From contig CM060131.1 in NCBI GenBank assembly GCA_030522415.1, forward strand, positions 13,722,703 through 13,786,702: a stretch of DNA of 64,000 nucleotides, given 5' to 3'. Below, in pieces: positions 30,101 to 41,235 of the stretch (positions within the stretch are counted from its first letter, which is position 1; each line of letters starts with the position of its first letter). The translations under genes and the position numbers were made by a program. A model generated the notes under the pieces. It searched no databases. It worked only from the letters and a program-made list of their open reading frames with translations, and was not told where the DNA came from. This DNA comes from Channallabes apus. Taxonomy: Eukaryota; Chordata; Actinopteri; Siluriformes; Clariidae.

Positions 30101-33100
30101 GGCGGTAAGGAGGAAATAACGCGTTCGGTGCCCTTGCAGGACAGCGAGGGAGAGGCGTTTGTTCCGCCGACAATGCCAGGCTCCAACACAGAGCAAGAGG
30201 CATTTCCCCCCACAGCCGCCAAGCCTCTGCACGGGAGAAGATTTGTTTCCTCCGCAGCCTCTGCCTGTGCGCGTTGCGGAGGAATACCAGCCGTGGCTGG
30301 CGCGCGTCGACGACGCGTTTCTCCCTCCGCCTCTCAGCGATGGAGACATCATGCCGTCGCCGCCGTCTCCAAGCCCCGAGTCAGCTCTGCTGATGCCAGA
30401 CAGCACTTCCACGTCGCTGACATCAAGGAGCCTGGAGAACATCGTTCTGTCGCCGCCTCCAGGCTTCGAGGAAGACGTCGCGCCGTCGAGCTCCGAGTCA
30501 GCTCCGTCGCCGCCGCTGAGCTCCGAGTCAGCTCCCTCGCCGTCGTTGAGCTACGAGTCAGCTCCATCGCCGCCGCCGAGCACGTCTCCAGCCCTGCAGC
30601 CGCCGAGCACGTCTCCGGCTCCGTCACCCAGCCTTCAGATCGCAAAGAAGAAGGTAGAACAGTGGGGTGGGTGTCCTGGGCCTCCGGTGATGCTCCAGAG
30701 GAGCATTTTTTGAGGGGGGATACTGTGAGGGTTAACCCCTAGAGGGCGCCAAACGCCCGTTTACGTTTGTTTTTGAGTTGTAGTTTTGTGTTTACTTCAG
30801 GTCCCAGTTTGCACCTCGGTCAGGTGACGTAGAAACTCACCTGAACCGAGGGAAGATAATTGTGTTTAATTATGTTTAGTTTATGATAAATATCCTGGCT
30901 GAACTTCAGTCAGGCGTCTAGCTTTTGTTGTAGTTAAGTTTGTGTTGGGATTAGTCTTTATTTTATGTTTGGTTATTTAAATAAAGACTGTTGTTTTGAA
31001 CCGCCAGCTCGCTTCCTCTGCAGTCATGCCACGCACACACAGACACACCCGACAGATACGTGACAGCTACATTGGCCTTTCTGTGAGCCTCACTTGCCCA
31101 TGATCCTGTTGCCAGTACATAATTTATGATCAATGTTATTCAGTTCACCTGGTGGTGGTGTTAATGTCATGGCTGATTGGTGTAGTTATAAATTATTTTA
31201 TAACAGCTAAAAAAAGATTTACATTGACATTTAAATATATTTAAAGACCAGAACATAAATAATAGTGTTAAATTATGGTTATAGTTAAATCTTATATTCT
31301 TATTTTAAGCCCATGGAATAGAAGTCATGTCAATTAAAAAAACTTAAACTTGAGAAGAAATATTAATATTTAAAGGCTACTTACATAATGGCAAAATATA
31401 TGTTTGCGCATACTGTACTTTCTAGTAGTTAATCAGACAGAAACAGAGCTTGTTACTTAGAAACTGCAAAGAGCAGCTTTAGATCTGTACATTACACATT
31501 GTTTAAATGTGTCTTTTCACATGGAGCATTTGCCATAGAAATCCCTGTGCATGAGTTGTTACTTTAGTTAGAATTATTCATTAATTCATTCATTCATTCA
31601 TCTTCTATACCGCTTTATCCTGTATTTTTAGGGTCGCGGGGACCTGGAGCCTATCCCAGGAGACTCAGGGCACGAGGCAGGGTACACCCTGGACAGGGTG
31701 CCAATCCATCGCAGGGCACACACACACACTCACTCACTCACACACCCGATCACACACTACGGGCAATTTAGGAACGCCAATTAGCCTAATCTGCATGTCT
31801 TTGGACTGTGGGAGGAAACCGGAGTACCCGGAGGAAACCCACCAAGCACGGGGAGAACATGCAAACTCCATGCACACAGAGACAGGAATCGAGCCTGGCC
31901 GGGAATCGAACCCAGACCCTGGAGGTGCAAGGCGACAGTGCTAACCACTACACCACCGTGCCGCTATGTTACAATTATTAAATGTAATAATTAATTTTAA
32001 TGATAAAATTAATGAAACTCGTTAAAAACATTAATGAAATTAAATGTTTTGCCTATGATTAATAAAATGAATGCACTAATATGCATGAATAGTCTACACT
32101 CCCACCAAAGGTGCCTAAAGATAATAACAATAGTAACTATTGGCAAAGTAGCTTAGTGGTTAACATTGTCACCTCACACCTCCAGGGTCTGGGTTTGATT
32201 CCCACCTCGGGTCTGGATGTATGTTGTGTTTGCATGTTGTCCCCATCTTTGTTTGGTTCCCCAATTAGTCCAAAGAAATGCGAATTGTCGTTCCCAAATT
32301 GCCGTTATGTGTGCTTAGTGATGGATTGGCACCATGCCTTGTGCCACTCCCAAGATATGCTCCTTTGACCCTGTACAGAATAAGTGGTATAAAATATGAA
32401 AAAAATATTATTATTATTATCAACAACACTATTGAATAAGCTGAATGTGTTTTTCAAAACAAATAACTCAATAATATCTTATATTTGTAAACCCTATTGT
32501 AATATACAGTGCAGTGAATCGCATATTTGTATTTACTCAGGTAATATTTTAATGTATTACCTGTGAGTAATTACTTTGCGTAATATTAATATTTGTTTGA
32601 TGATCTGAATCATTTAAATGTGACAAAGATGCAAAAAAAAAAAGTAAAATCACAAATACTTTTTCATGACACTGTATGACCATAATGTTGGTTAAGGTGT
32701 TAAGATGAACTTTTGTGTAAAGAACTTCTAAGGTAAAGTTATGGCTCAGCATTCTTTCAGTATAAATAGCTTATTTCATCTTGTCCCTGCTCACCTCACC
32801 ATCTGTTTGAATTAAGGTTCTGCCACCTCACTAACTTGTTTATTAGAGTAGAATTAGTGTTCATTTGTCTGTGTTCTCATTTCCTCCAATCAGCATCCAG
32901 AGAGCGAAGCTTATGGCTCGGTTCTAATAACCGTTAATTAATGCAAAGTTGAACAGCGTCACAGCTTATTTGTATCAATTATCCACTATTAGCGCAAGGC
33001 AAAAATCTTTATGCAGAGCATTAGCAGTGGATCCATAGGGTAGAGGCGTGTGCATGGTAAGCACAAAATTGGAAAACCTTTGCTAAAGAAAGTTTAAAAA

Positions 33101-33811
33101 GTGTAAAGACATGCATGTGTCTTCTCTTCTTTTCTGTGTTTCTATTGGTGTTCCTCTGCTGTCATGCATTTAAATGTGTCTGACTGATTGTGGATTCTGG
33201 AACAGATCATTCTTTATAAAGCTGCAAAGTCAGCAGCAGGTCTCCTAGCAGTGTAATAAACCATGCTCCATGCTGCTGATGTCTAGACACACAGAGGATC
33301 TATGAGTGCGATTAAGCCAGGCAAATGCAATGCATATTAATCAGAGACAAAAATAAAGAAATAAATAAAAAATAAATAAATAAATAAAGGTTGTACAACT
33401 CATTGTAGCAAAACTAAGTTAAATTAAAAGGTTTAATTTAAATCAAGATTAACATGAACAAAACATGAACTTCAGGATTAGTACTGCAGAATATGCTCAG
33501 TCGCACGACACAAGCATGTTAACACACTTATTTTGGGATATTGACAATTTGGAAACACTAATCTGCATGTCATTGGACTGCCAGAGAAAACAAGAGTACC
33601 CAGATTAAACCCTCCAAGCATGGGCTGGTCTTTTGACTGCTTCCAGCATGGGATTACCATAGCAGACCATCTGATCTACATACAAGCTTGGCACAGGTTT
33701 TACAACAGATGCCCTTCCTGATGCATTTTATCTGGGCTTGGGATTTATTCAAGTAAATAAATAAGTGCTGTTAACCAATAACAGCAATAATAATAATTAT
33801 GTTAATAATAC

Positions 33812-33842
<31 letters not shown>

Positions 33843-36800
33843 GTTTATACCATTAAAGAGGAAACTTAATTAACAATAAGCAACATGAAGACCTTGATGA
33901 AGATCCTTGTGATTTGACTCTGGCAAGTCAAAATATTTTATGCCCGGAGACTGAAGGTTAATACATAAAGAACATTTATTAGCATGTTGCAATAAAATTT
34001 TGATAATTTACTATATGTTGACTAAATTTTAACCATAGATTGATCAAACCTTGTTTAATTAAATAACATTTCGTCAACCCTATAAACAATAGAAATATTT
34101 TTTATGTCACTGGCAAAGCAATAAAAAAGGTAAAATTGTGCAATTTAATAATAATCACAAAAATAAGAAGATCAGGTTTAGATTTCCTGCATTTCTGTTT
34201 TGCAGGTGCCATCGGGGCAGACGCTGAAGAGCGGCTCATGAACTATCTCCTGTCCAAGGAGCGTTATAACAACCTCATCCGACCTGCCCTGAACAGAACA
34301 GAAAGAGTGACCGTGAAACTGCAGGTCTCTCTGGCACAGCTCATCAGCGTGGTGAGGACTAGCTCTACCTATGAATAAAAATAGATACGCCTTAATTGTG
34401 AGTTTTTCCTTAAATTTTTCTTAAATGGGAAAAAAAATCACTTTGTCTGTGTTCCTTCACTTTTCTGTAAGGCATCCAAAGTGTTTAAAGTAGCTACAGT
34501 ATAATGTTAGCTTTAATATCGGTTTCCAGTTATAATTTACAGAGCCGTACCCATCAGGGAAAAACACAGTGCTATATTCAGTTTTATGAGTCTGTCTTCC
34601 ATCTGGTAATTGAGACAGTTGTTGCATATACAGTAAAGCTGTGCAGTATCCTCTGTTTTGGTGCAGGTCAGGTATATGATGTGTTTATCTTCTTCAAAAA
34701 AGAAATTGTTTGTTATAGGCAGTCAAAATTTCTATTCATCATTTAGATATTAAAATATGCATATAAATTGGTTCATTCAACAAACAGCTATTTGAAATGA
34801 AAATTACCGTCATGATTAATATTTGAACAGTTTCACTGCAAAATGAGATATATCCATTTAGGCATTTTTTCCCCCAAAAAGAAATGTATTAAAACCTTTT
34901 AGAAAATATTTTGTGCATGCTTTCTTTGAGTTGCAAGAGTGTTTAAAACCAAAAATGTCAAAAGTTTTCTTCTAATTTCTTTTTGGTTATAGCACTTTGA
35001 ATTTTGGATGAGTTTATAAACTCCACCTGTCCAAGTTTTGTTTAAATGGATAAACCAGTTTGCAGTTGTTCGTCACCATGCAAGTACTATGAGTTTTAGT
35101 GTTGGCTGACTTTTCATGCTTTGATCTTGTTTTTGCTGTGAGATATGGCAGCGACTTGAAACAAGCTCCTACTTATAGAACAGGGCAGCATGGTGGATTA
35201 GTAGTTAGCACTATGATCTTGTATCTCCAGGGTGCATGATCTCTCCGTGCTTTGCGGCTTTCCTCTCAAGGTCCAAAGACATGCAGGTTAGGCTAATAGT
35301 CATCCAATATCCATGACAACCGGGCATCAAGCTGGTTACCAGACCTCTTAAGAAAACAACAGCTTTATCGATGGACATATTTCCAGGATGGGGAGTATCC
35401 GATGCACGATGTACCGGATGGTATGTGGATGGACAAAAACAAACAGACAAAATCACAGAACAGGGATGTACTATATAACATCTAATCAGGAATAAATTAA
35501 ATCCTGATTGGAGAACAGGGTGTAGCAGACATAACAAGGCAGACAATAGCTCCCCCCACAAAATATAGCTATCTCATGTCTTTTGCACACAAAGCAATCG
35601 TGCATCTGTTGATTTATAAATTTTTGGTAAATTTCATGTACATCATGACTCCCAAGAGCAAAACCAGTGCTAGTGGTTCAAAGCTTCTAATAGAAGAATA
35701 TATAGTGATTTACAACCATATATGCCTGTAGACAATAATTTCCCAAAACAGATGACAGTCTGAAAATGGTCTTTATCTCTTTTTACTGTCAAACTGTTCA
35801 TTTAGTGAGAAGAAAAACTAGCTTTCAGATTCGTCCTGTATTGTCTAAATTTGTAGTCAGCTGTACGTATACTTTGGGCGCTTGGAAGATCTTGGATAAC
35901 TTTTACATTCTGAACATGTCAAGCTCCTTTTCATATTTTTAGATTTGTACTTGTAGACAGCCGGATCACGTTTCTTAATAAATCCTAGTCATTCTGGAGT
36001 TATCTCTATATGTAAAGTTCTGTCTTAGAAAAATATAATAAATGGCCAAATAGTAGAAAATTGCTATGCTAATGTCACACACATGCCTTGATCTGAGGGT
36101 TTATGTGTGTATCCAATCCACACAGAATGAACGGGAGCAAATCATGACGACAAACGTGTGGCTCACACAGGTAAGCAAGGATAATCCATTACTCACCAAT
36201 TATTAGCTAGTAATAAGCAGAACAGCTCCTGTGTCCTTGACCTTGAACGTGAATATAACCGTAGACATTCTTTTTACATTTATCAGCCCCACTCACTACA
36301 ACTTATTAAAATGATAACGAAGTGTGTAATTAAGCACCATCTGACTGCCACAAAGCCATTATTTCAAAGTGACCTAGACTTGAACACCAACTGTTTTATT
36401 TTTCTTCTCTCAGAACTGGAATGATTACAGACTGTCATGGGACCCGGCCAAATATGACGGAATTGACAAGCTACGAATTCCCTCTCGACACATCTGGCTA
36501 CCTGACATTGTATTATACAATAAGTAAGTTTAGTTAAGCATATGGCATATATAGAAATATTTTTGAGCAATTCTGGCATTGCCAAATGCAGTATCATTAT
36601 TTTGTGCAGTTTGTATGTTTTGTAAAATGACTATATTTTGGTTCATTTTTATACACTGTATGTCTTATATTACTGCACAGAAATGTCCAAAAGATAACAT
36701 TTATTACCATTCTTTATAGTATAATGATATATACGATAATATTATGATAATCTCTGATAATATAATTAATATTATATTAATATAATATAGTATATGTCCA

Positions 36801-39800
36801 CAAATATGCCATTGGAAATCATGTTTTTATCATGTCTAATTCCATTAATATGTGTTTTTGTTATACTGAATTAATTAGGACAATGAACCACTTAAATAGT
36901 AGTGGTTAGCACTGTCGCCTTGCACCTCCAGGGTCTGGGTTCGATTCCCCGGCCAGGCTCGATTCCCATCTCTGTGTGCATGGAGTTTGAATGTTCTCCC
37001 CACAGTCCAAAGATATGCAGGTTAGGCTAATTGGCGTTCCCAAATTGCCCGTAGTGTGTGATTGGGTGTGTGAGTGAGTGAGTGTGTGTGTGTGCCCTGC
37101 GATGGATTGGCACCCTGTCCAGGGTGTACCCCGCCTAGTGCCCGAAGTCTCCTGGGATAGGCTCCAGGTCCCCCGCGACCCTGAACACAGGATTAAGTGG
37201 TATAGAAAATGAATGAATGAATGAATGAATATAATATACATGATACTATTTTTCTTTTCCTGAATTATGTATTAATTAATTCAGGTTATTCAGGTTAATC
37301 CTTTTAAATAAAAATGTTTGATTTGGCTTTTCTACTGATAATGTTGATAACTCTAACGCTGCAAAATTTTATAAAATTTTGGTTTGGTTAATAACAATTT
37401 TTTAATTATTTAATTGTCATATTAAGCATCTTAATTAGATACACAGACAAATCCCTGATTTCTGTTGTAGTTATATCTATGGTCAGAGCTGCAGTTATAG
37501 AAAATTCTAATTCAAGTTTGAGAACTGGGAAGTCTGATGTTTGGTTTGTATTTTGTTTAATTTTATGAAGATGTGTAACTTGAGTTGGGCAAATTTTTAG
37601 CAAAGTATTTTCTTTTTTTCTTTCTTTAGAAGAGTAAGAAAAGTACTTACTTCATCAATATTGATGCAATTATATAATGAATGTTAAAATATATTTTTCA
37701 AAACTAAAAGTACACAGCAAAGTAATAAGTAATAACCAAAGCAAACAGATAAGCATGATTTATGGCATTATATTGCAAAATGTTTCCTTTCCAGTGCTGA
37801 TGGCACATATGAGGTGACGGTCTTCACCAACGCTATTGTGCTGTTTAATAGCACCATTGAGTGGCTTCCTCCTGCCATCTACAAGAGCGCCTGTAAGATC
37901 GAGGTCAAGCACTTCCCCTTTGACCAGCAGAACTGCACACTAAAGTTTCGCTCGTGGACCTACGACCACACAGAGATTGATCTTGTCCTAAAGTCTGAAG
38001 TGGCCAGTATGGATGACTTTACTCCCAGTGGAGAGTGGGACATTCTAGCTCTGCCAGGAAGGAGGACAGTCAACCCACAGGACCCGACATATGTGGACCT
38101 GACGTATGATTTTATCATCAAGCGAAAACCACTCTTTTACACTATCAACCTTATCATTCCTTGTGTGTTGATCACGTCTCTGGCCATCCTGGTTTTCTAC
38201 TTACCATCTGACTGTGGCGAGAAGATGACACTGTGCATCTCTGTTCTCTTGGCCCTCACTGTCTTCCTCTTACTGATCTCCAAAATCGTTCCTCCTACTT
38301 CTCTGGATGTCCCTCTAATTGGCAAGTATCTGATGTTCACCATGGTGCTGGTGACATTCTCCATCATCACTAGTGTATGCGTTCTCAACGTGCATCATCG
38401 ATCTCCGAGTACGCATACCATGCCGAAATGGGTGAAGCTGGTCTTCCTGGACAAACTTCCCATGCTGCTTTTTATGCGAAGGCCTGATGGGAACTCATCT
38501 AGGCAGAGGCTATGCAAGCGGAGACATCGCAAAGATAACAGGGCTCTTCTTGAGTTCAGGTGTGGCGCTCCCTACGGGTCGAGAATGTCTTCTTCTGCCT
38601 CAGTCCTACTTGCCGCATCTTCAGCATCAGCACTGTCTTCACCAGGAGACGTTTACAGTAAAGGCACCAGCTGTTACAGGAAAGGTGATCAGCGGCCTAC
38701 ACAGTTCCTGCCTAATGGTAATGCCATGAATCAAGGAGACACGAGAGGAGGCGGAGGGCAAACAGACCTGGGGGCTGATGTTCAAGAAGCAGTGGATGGA
38801 GTTCGTTATGTAGCTGACCATATGATGGGAAATGATGATGACCAGAGTGTAAGTAATGTTTTAGGTAATATCTGTATCCTTTCTCTTTAGAATGAGTTAG
38901 GCTATGAGTTTCAGATTGAAAGTCTGTAGGATTGAATTACAGCAGAACCAACATTGGGTTCTTAAGTAAGAAATTAAACCCTCAATTGCAAAGTTCCTTT
39001 CTCAGCTGTAATTAATTCAAATGTTTTCTTCATTAATAGAAAACACCGCAGACATGGTTTGTGGTTTTTTAAGAACCCTTCGGGGACGCTTTTAAGGCCA
39101 GTAAGAGTCATTACATTGCTTTTAAACAAATTTCACTGCACTGGCATTGTATATGTCAGAATTGATTTAAGGCTTTTAAGTATTGTCACTAATGCGTTAA
39201 ATAATCTGGCACCACAGTACCTCGTAAATTTATTGAGGGTTCAATAAAGTGAGTTTGATTGTTTGTTGTCTTTATTTTAGGTATTTTTTAAAATGTATTT
39301 TCAGTAGGGCACATATTTATATACGTACAGTATAAGGGGCTATACAAACACAATTTTTATTTGATTTCAAGTTGATGGTTAATGAGCACTGATTGACACA
39401 TTAAGGCGACAACCCTGGGTTATCATTCTGCTAGCAGGTATAATATATAGTACAGTCACTTTTCAAATTAACCCTGCAATCTAAAACCAGGGTACTGTTT
39501 CTCAACTGTGGAAACTACACACTGCACAAATATGCTTATTGAAATTGGCGACCTTTGTCCTATGTCCTCCTGAGACACGGACTCGACTGTTGTGTACATT
39601 GCAGTCTCTACTGACTGTTACTTTTTATTTATAGCTGATAATTAAAAATAGAAGGAAGAGGTTTGGCGAAAACAATTATAACTAACATATGAGGAATGTG
39701 AAGGTGAGACGAATATAAGTAAAAAAAAAAAAAAATGTCCTGTCCTCATATGAGGACATTCGGGTCTCAAGAGCATATACAGTACCAGGAAAGCTGAATG

Positions 39801-40689
39801 AGAAAATATATGTGTAGCTGAAAATTGATTGATTGATTAAAGTCTCACAGACATCACAAAAATCACTTCTTTTGAATTTCTTTGGCAGTTTTAAGGCACA
39901 TTCACATTCCATACAACGTAAATAATTCTTTTGATTGTGTAAAGCTGTTTTGAGACAATGTCAATTGTTAAAAGCGCTATACAAATAAAATTGAATTGAA
40001 AATTGAATTGAATTTTAGGAAACAACATTTCAGATTTTTTAAAGAAAATCCATAATATTGCTTTCTCTTTGCAGTTTCTTTGATCTTAGTAAAATGCCTA
40101 ATTTTCTTGGCCAAATCCCAGACGGCTTCTTATTTACAATGTTTTGCTCTAGGATAATGTAATAAAGCCGAATAGCCTCATACGCAGTGTAGACAAACAT
40201 TTGAGATTCAGGCACAGATGCATAGCCTGCTTTTTTAATATATTTTTTTATTGTTATTTGTGCAGTGTTTTCTCTCAAATACCTCAAATACCTCTGTATG
40301 CTCTCTTGGAAGATGCTTCACTCATTTGTATTTTTTCTAAAGTTTACAGTATGGACACGCATGTATGAGATGAGCACATTTCCACAAATGAACAACGAAT
40401 TAAGTGTCACATGTTAAATCATCTCCCTAAAGTTGTTGATTTCCTTGTGTCTTTTTCCATCTTGCAGGTTTTGGGGTTTACTTGTAACGTGATGTTCCTC
40501 TTGGTTTCTTTTCAGGTTATTGAAGATTGGAAGTATGTTGCCATGGTGGTGGATCGGATGTTTCTCTGGATCTTTGTAATCGTGTGTGTAGTTGGGACGT
40601 TGGGTCTTTTCCTTCAGCCGGTCTTCCAGAATCAGACAGTTCCCGTCTATCAACCGAATACTGAATCCTCCAGGAGAGACGGGATGTAA
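26671..40689 (+). CDS. chrnb4: nicotinic acetylcholine receptor subunit beta-4, six exons
   Basis: Non-alpha subunit of a ligand-gated pentameric cation channel of the plasma membrane. Exons 26671-26719, 34206-34351, 36126-36170, 36414-36523, 37795-38848 and 40516-40689 join in frame to 525 aa with GT-AG introns. Residues 1-17 form a signal peptide. The extracellular domain has the Cys-loop C150-C164 and no vicinal cysteine pair, hence a beta type. M1 is near 229-253, M2 near 260-280, M3 near 294-314 and M4 near 483-503, with a long cytoplasmic loop. [26 protein letters not shown] and [11 protein letters not shown] fit beta4 better than beta2, and it lies just upstream of chrna3 in the conserved cluster order. 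A fish-specific beta copy cannot be fully excluded. Introns carry many repeats; no lesion seen. Confidence 0.88.
26916..27117. repeat. (CA)n-(TA)n-(CA)n microsatellites in chrnb4 intron 1
   Basis: CA repeat at 26916-26937, an uninterrupted TA repeat at about 26938-26995, and a second CA repeat at 27068-27116. A short ATCC repeat follows at 27163-27188. Confidence 0.92.
27190..28913. other. chrnb4 intron 1 sequence without recognised features
   Basis: AT-rich intronic DNA. A short inverted pair (CACCCTCAGGTG-type at 27870-27925) is visible; nothing else supported. Confidence 0.4.
29244..29585 (+). repeat. element B 5' LTR
   Basis: Begins TGTGAGGGTTAACCCC and ends GATACGTGACA. Contains CCTCGGTCAGGTGAC-N9-CACCTGAACCGAGG (29334-29371) and AATAAA at 29500. 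Confidence 0.9.
29609..30713 (+). pseudogene. element B ORF, gag-like of unknown function, one frameshift
   Basis: Starts with ATG at 29609 ([13 protein letters not shown]). The first ~200 codons are charged with coiled-coil-like stretches ([38 protein letters not shown]) and a basic patch [10 protein letters not shown]. The sequence then becomes Pro/Ser-rich with SESAPSPP repeats and ends [11 protein letters not shown]. The two parts lie in different frames, joined at a run of six C (30206-30211); five would keep one frame of about 368 codons. I recognise no enzymatic domain. Its place between the LTRs suggests a gag-like role, but this is inference. Confidence 0.6.
30724..31065 (+). repeat. 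element B 3' LTR
   Basis: Same length as the 5' LTR with only a handful of substitutions (for example AGTTCCC/GGTCCC, TTTGTGAGAAAT/TTTATGATAAAT), indicating a fairly recent insertion. Confidence 0.9.
31579..31967 (-). mobile_element. tRNA-derived SINE, near full length
   Basis: All landmarks of the 1236-1618 family on minus. Flanked by a 12-bp duplication GTTA-S-AATTATT (31567-31578, 31968-31979) with one mismatch. In chrnb4 intron 1. Confidence 0.85.
32140..32395 (+). mobile_element. diverged SINE
   Basis: GTAGCTTAGTGGTTAACATTG, GGTTTGATTCCCACC and GATGGATTGGCACCATG mark an old copy of the same family in chrnb4 intron 1. Confidence 0.65.
33500..33610 (-). mobile_element. SINE fragment
   Basis: Retains only the middle body (CTAATCTGCATGTCATTGGACTG, then GAGTACCCAGATTAAACCC). 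Old and degraded. Confidence 0.45.
33762..33842. repeat. (AAT)n-rich simple repeat
   Basis: Imperfect AATAAT tract in chrnb4 intron 1. Confidence 0.75.
34206..34351 (+). CDS. chrnb4: chrnb4 exon 2
   Basis: Acceptor TTTTGCAG; encodes the end of the leader and the N-terminal helix and first strands ([26 protein letters not shown]); donor GTGAGG. 146 bp. Confidence 0.92.
35183..35305 (+). mobile_element. SINE fragment
   Basis: GGATTAGTAGTTAGCACTATG head, CTCCGTGCTTTGCGGC and AGGTCCAAAGACATGCAGG body. In chrnb4 intron 2. Confidence 0.55.
36126..36170 (+). CDS. chrnb4: chrnb4 exon 3
   Basis: 45 bp between CACAG and GTAAGC; encodes [15 protein letters not shown], a hallmark of neuronal beta subunits. 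Confidence 0.95.
36414..36523 (+). CDS. chrnb4: chrnb4 exon 4
   Basis: 110 bp; encodes [11 protein letters not shown] through [11 protein letters not shown] with a split asparagine codon at the donor GTAAGT. Confidence 0.95.
36798..36925 (+). repeat. segment shared in inverted orientation with chrna3 intron 2
   Basis: From CACAAATATGCCATTGG through CACTTAAATAGTAGTGG this is the reverse complement of about 51385-51511, with a single A/T difference over the ~100-bp unique part. It comprises the 5' flank and the first bases of the SINE. Confidence 0.85.
36897..37231 (+). mobile_element. tRNA-derived SINE, near full length
   Basis: AGTAGTGGTTAGCACTG head, box B GGTTCGATTCC, body, and a (GAAT)4 tail. 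In chrnb4 intron 4. No target duplication is visible at the right end although the left flank is the pre-insertion sequence of the copy at 51098. Confidence 0.85.
37795..38848 (+). CDS. chrnb4: chrnb4 exon 5 (Cys-loop, M1-M3, cytoplasmic loop)
   Basis: 1054 bp; acceptor TTTCCAG, donor GTAAGT after DDDQS. Contains the Cys-loop, three membrane segments and most of the intracellular loop, including the membrane-associated helix [15 protein letters not shown]. Confidence 0.95.
39100..39245 (+). mobile_element. L2-like RT C-terminal fragment
   Basis: Translates to [20 protein letters not shown] and QYLVNLL, resembling [20 protein letters not shown] of the LINE at 9412. Old, isolated piece in chrnb4 intron 5. 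Confidence 0.5.
39936..40016 (+). mobile_element. L2-like LINE 3' end
   Basis: AAGCTGTTTTGAGACAATG, TTAAAAGCGCTATACAAATA and the ATTGAATTGA tail are the last ~80 bp of the LINE seen at 8656 and 63215, in plus orientation. In chrnb4 intron 5. Confidence 0.75.
40516..40689 (+). CDS. chrnb4: chrnb4 exon 6 (M4 and C-terminus)
   Basis: Acceptor TTTCAG; encodes [19 protein letters not shown]4 and a tail ending RRDGM, stop TAA at 40687. The post-M4 tail (about 20 aa) is fish-specific in appearance. Confidence 0.93.
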   Translation, partial: VIEDWKYVAMVVDRMFLWIFVIVCVVGTLGLFLQPVFQNQTVPVYQPNTESSRRDGM

Positions 40690-41229
40690 AGAATCTGTCA
40701 GAATGGAATGAAAAAGAAATATCTACATTTACAATGAAGTCACTGTAGTAATGAAAGGAGTTTTGGTATAATCTTAAAGATAGTTTCCTTTTGATATGAA
40801 AGAAAGATCAGTTTTGATGATGAAGGTGTTACAATGAATGACTAATGTCTTCAAGCTTATATCACAGATCAGATCAGATTTTCTTTCTTTACCTATGGAT
40901 GGGTGAAAAACATCAATAGAAAGCGAGCCAAGAGTAAAAATGTCACTGATTTTTGATTAGATGTCGACATCATCTGTCAGCCACCATCACCTTTCTTCAC
41001 AATATGGACTGCTACTGGTGCTTCAAGATAATATCAGGACACTTTCTCTTAAGACAAGGCCACTGTTATTCTAAAAAGATTATTTCAGACTAATCAACTG
41101 GTGAATTAAATATTTATCAGTCAATGTTTAATGGTTTCTTCTTTTTCTTCAGCTTTTCTTTAATACATTCTTCAATACAGCATTTTTACCACATACAGTA
41201 TGTATTCAATTACTATATACAATAATATG

Positions 41230-41235
41230 AATAAA
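41230..41235 (+). terminator. chrnb4: candidate chrnb4 polyadenylation signal
   Basis: AATAAA about 540 bases past the stop, followed by TG-rich DNA. Position is plausible; no transcript evidence. Confidence 0.4.

Larger units (their letters stand above)
29244..31065 (+). mobile_element. short non-autonomous LTR retroelement (element B), complete
   Basis: Two 342-bp LTRs in direct orientation (29244-29585, 30724-31065) flank a 1138-bp interior and are bounded by a perfect 5-bp target duplication GCTAC (29239-29243, 31066-31070). A polypurine tract GAGGGGGGATAC precedes the 3' LTR. The interior holds one ORF and no protease, RT or integrase, so it must have used enzymes from another element. 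The LTR family, tract and ORF end are related to element A. Located in chrnb4 intron 1, same strand as the gene. Confidence 0.9.
28914..31186. mobile_element. DNA transposon interrupted by LTR element B
   Basis: Inverted ends CATCGATCAGCCATACCATTAA (28914) and, reversed, CACCAATCAGCCATGACATTAA (31183). Removing the LTR element joins TTTGTGCTAC to ATTGGCCTTTCTGTGAGCC, matching this common teleost element. A related fragment lies at 54968-55165. No transposase frame. Confidence 0.65.

Noticed and set aside
26671..40689. Calling the beta subunit chrnb2
   Set aside because: [20 protein letters not shown] and [12 protein letters not shown] residues and the position next to chrna3 favour beta4; beta2 would carry GRRNENPDD- and IIRRKP-type sequence.
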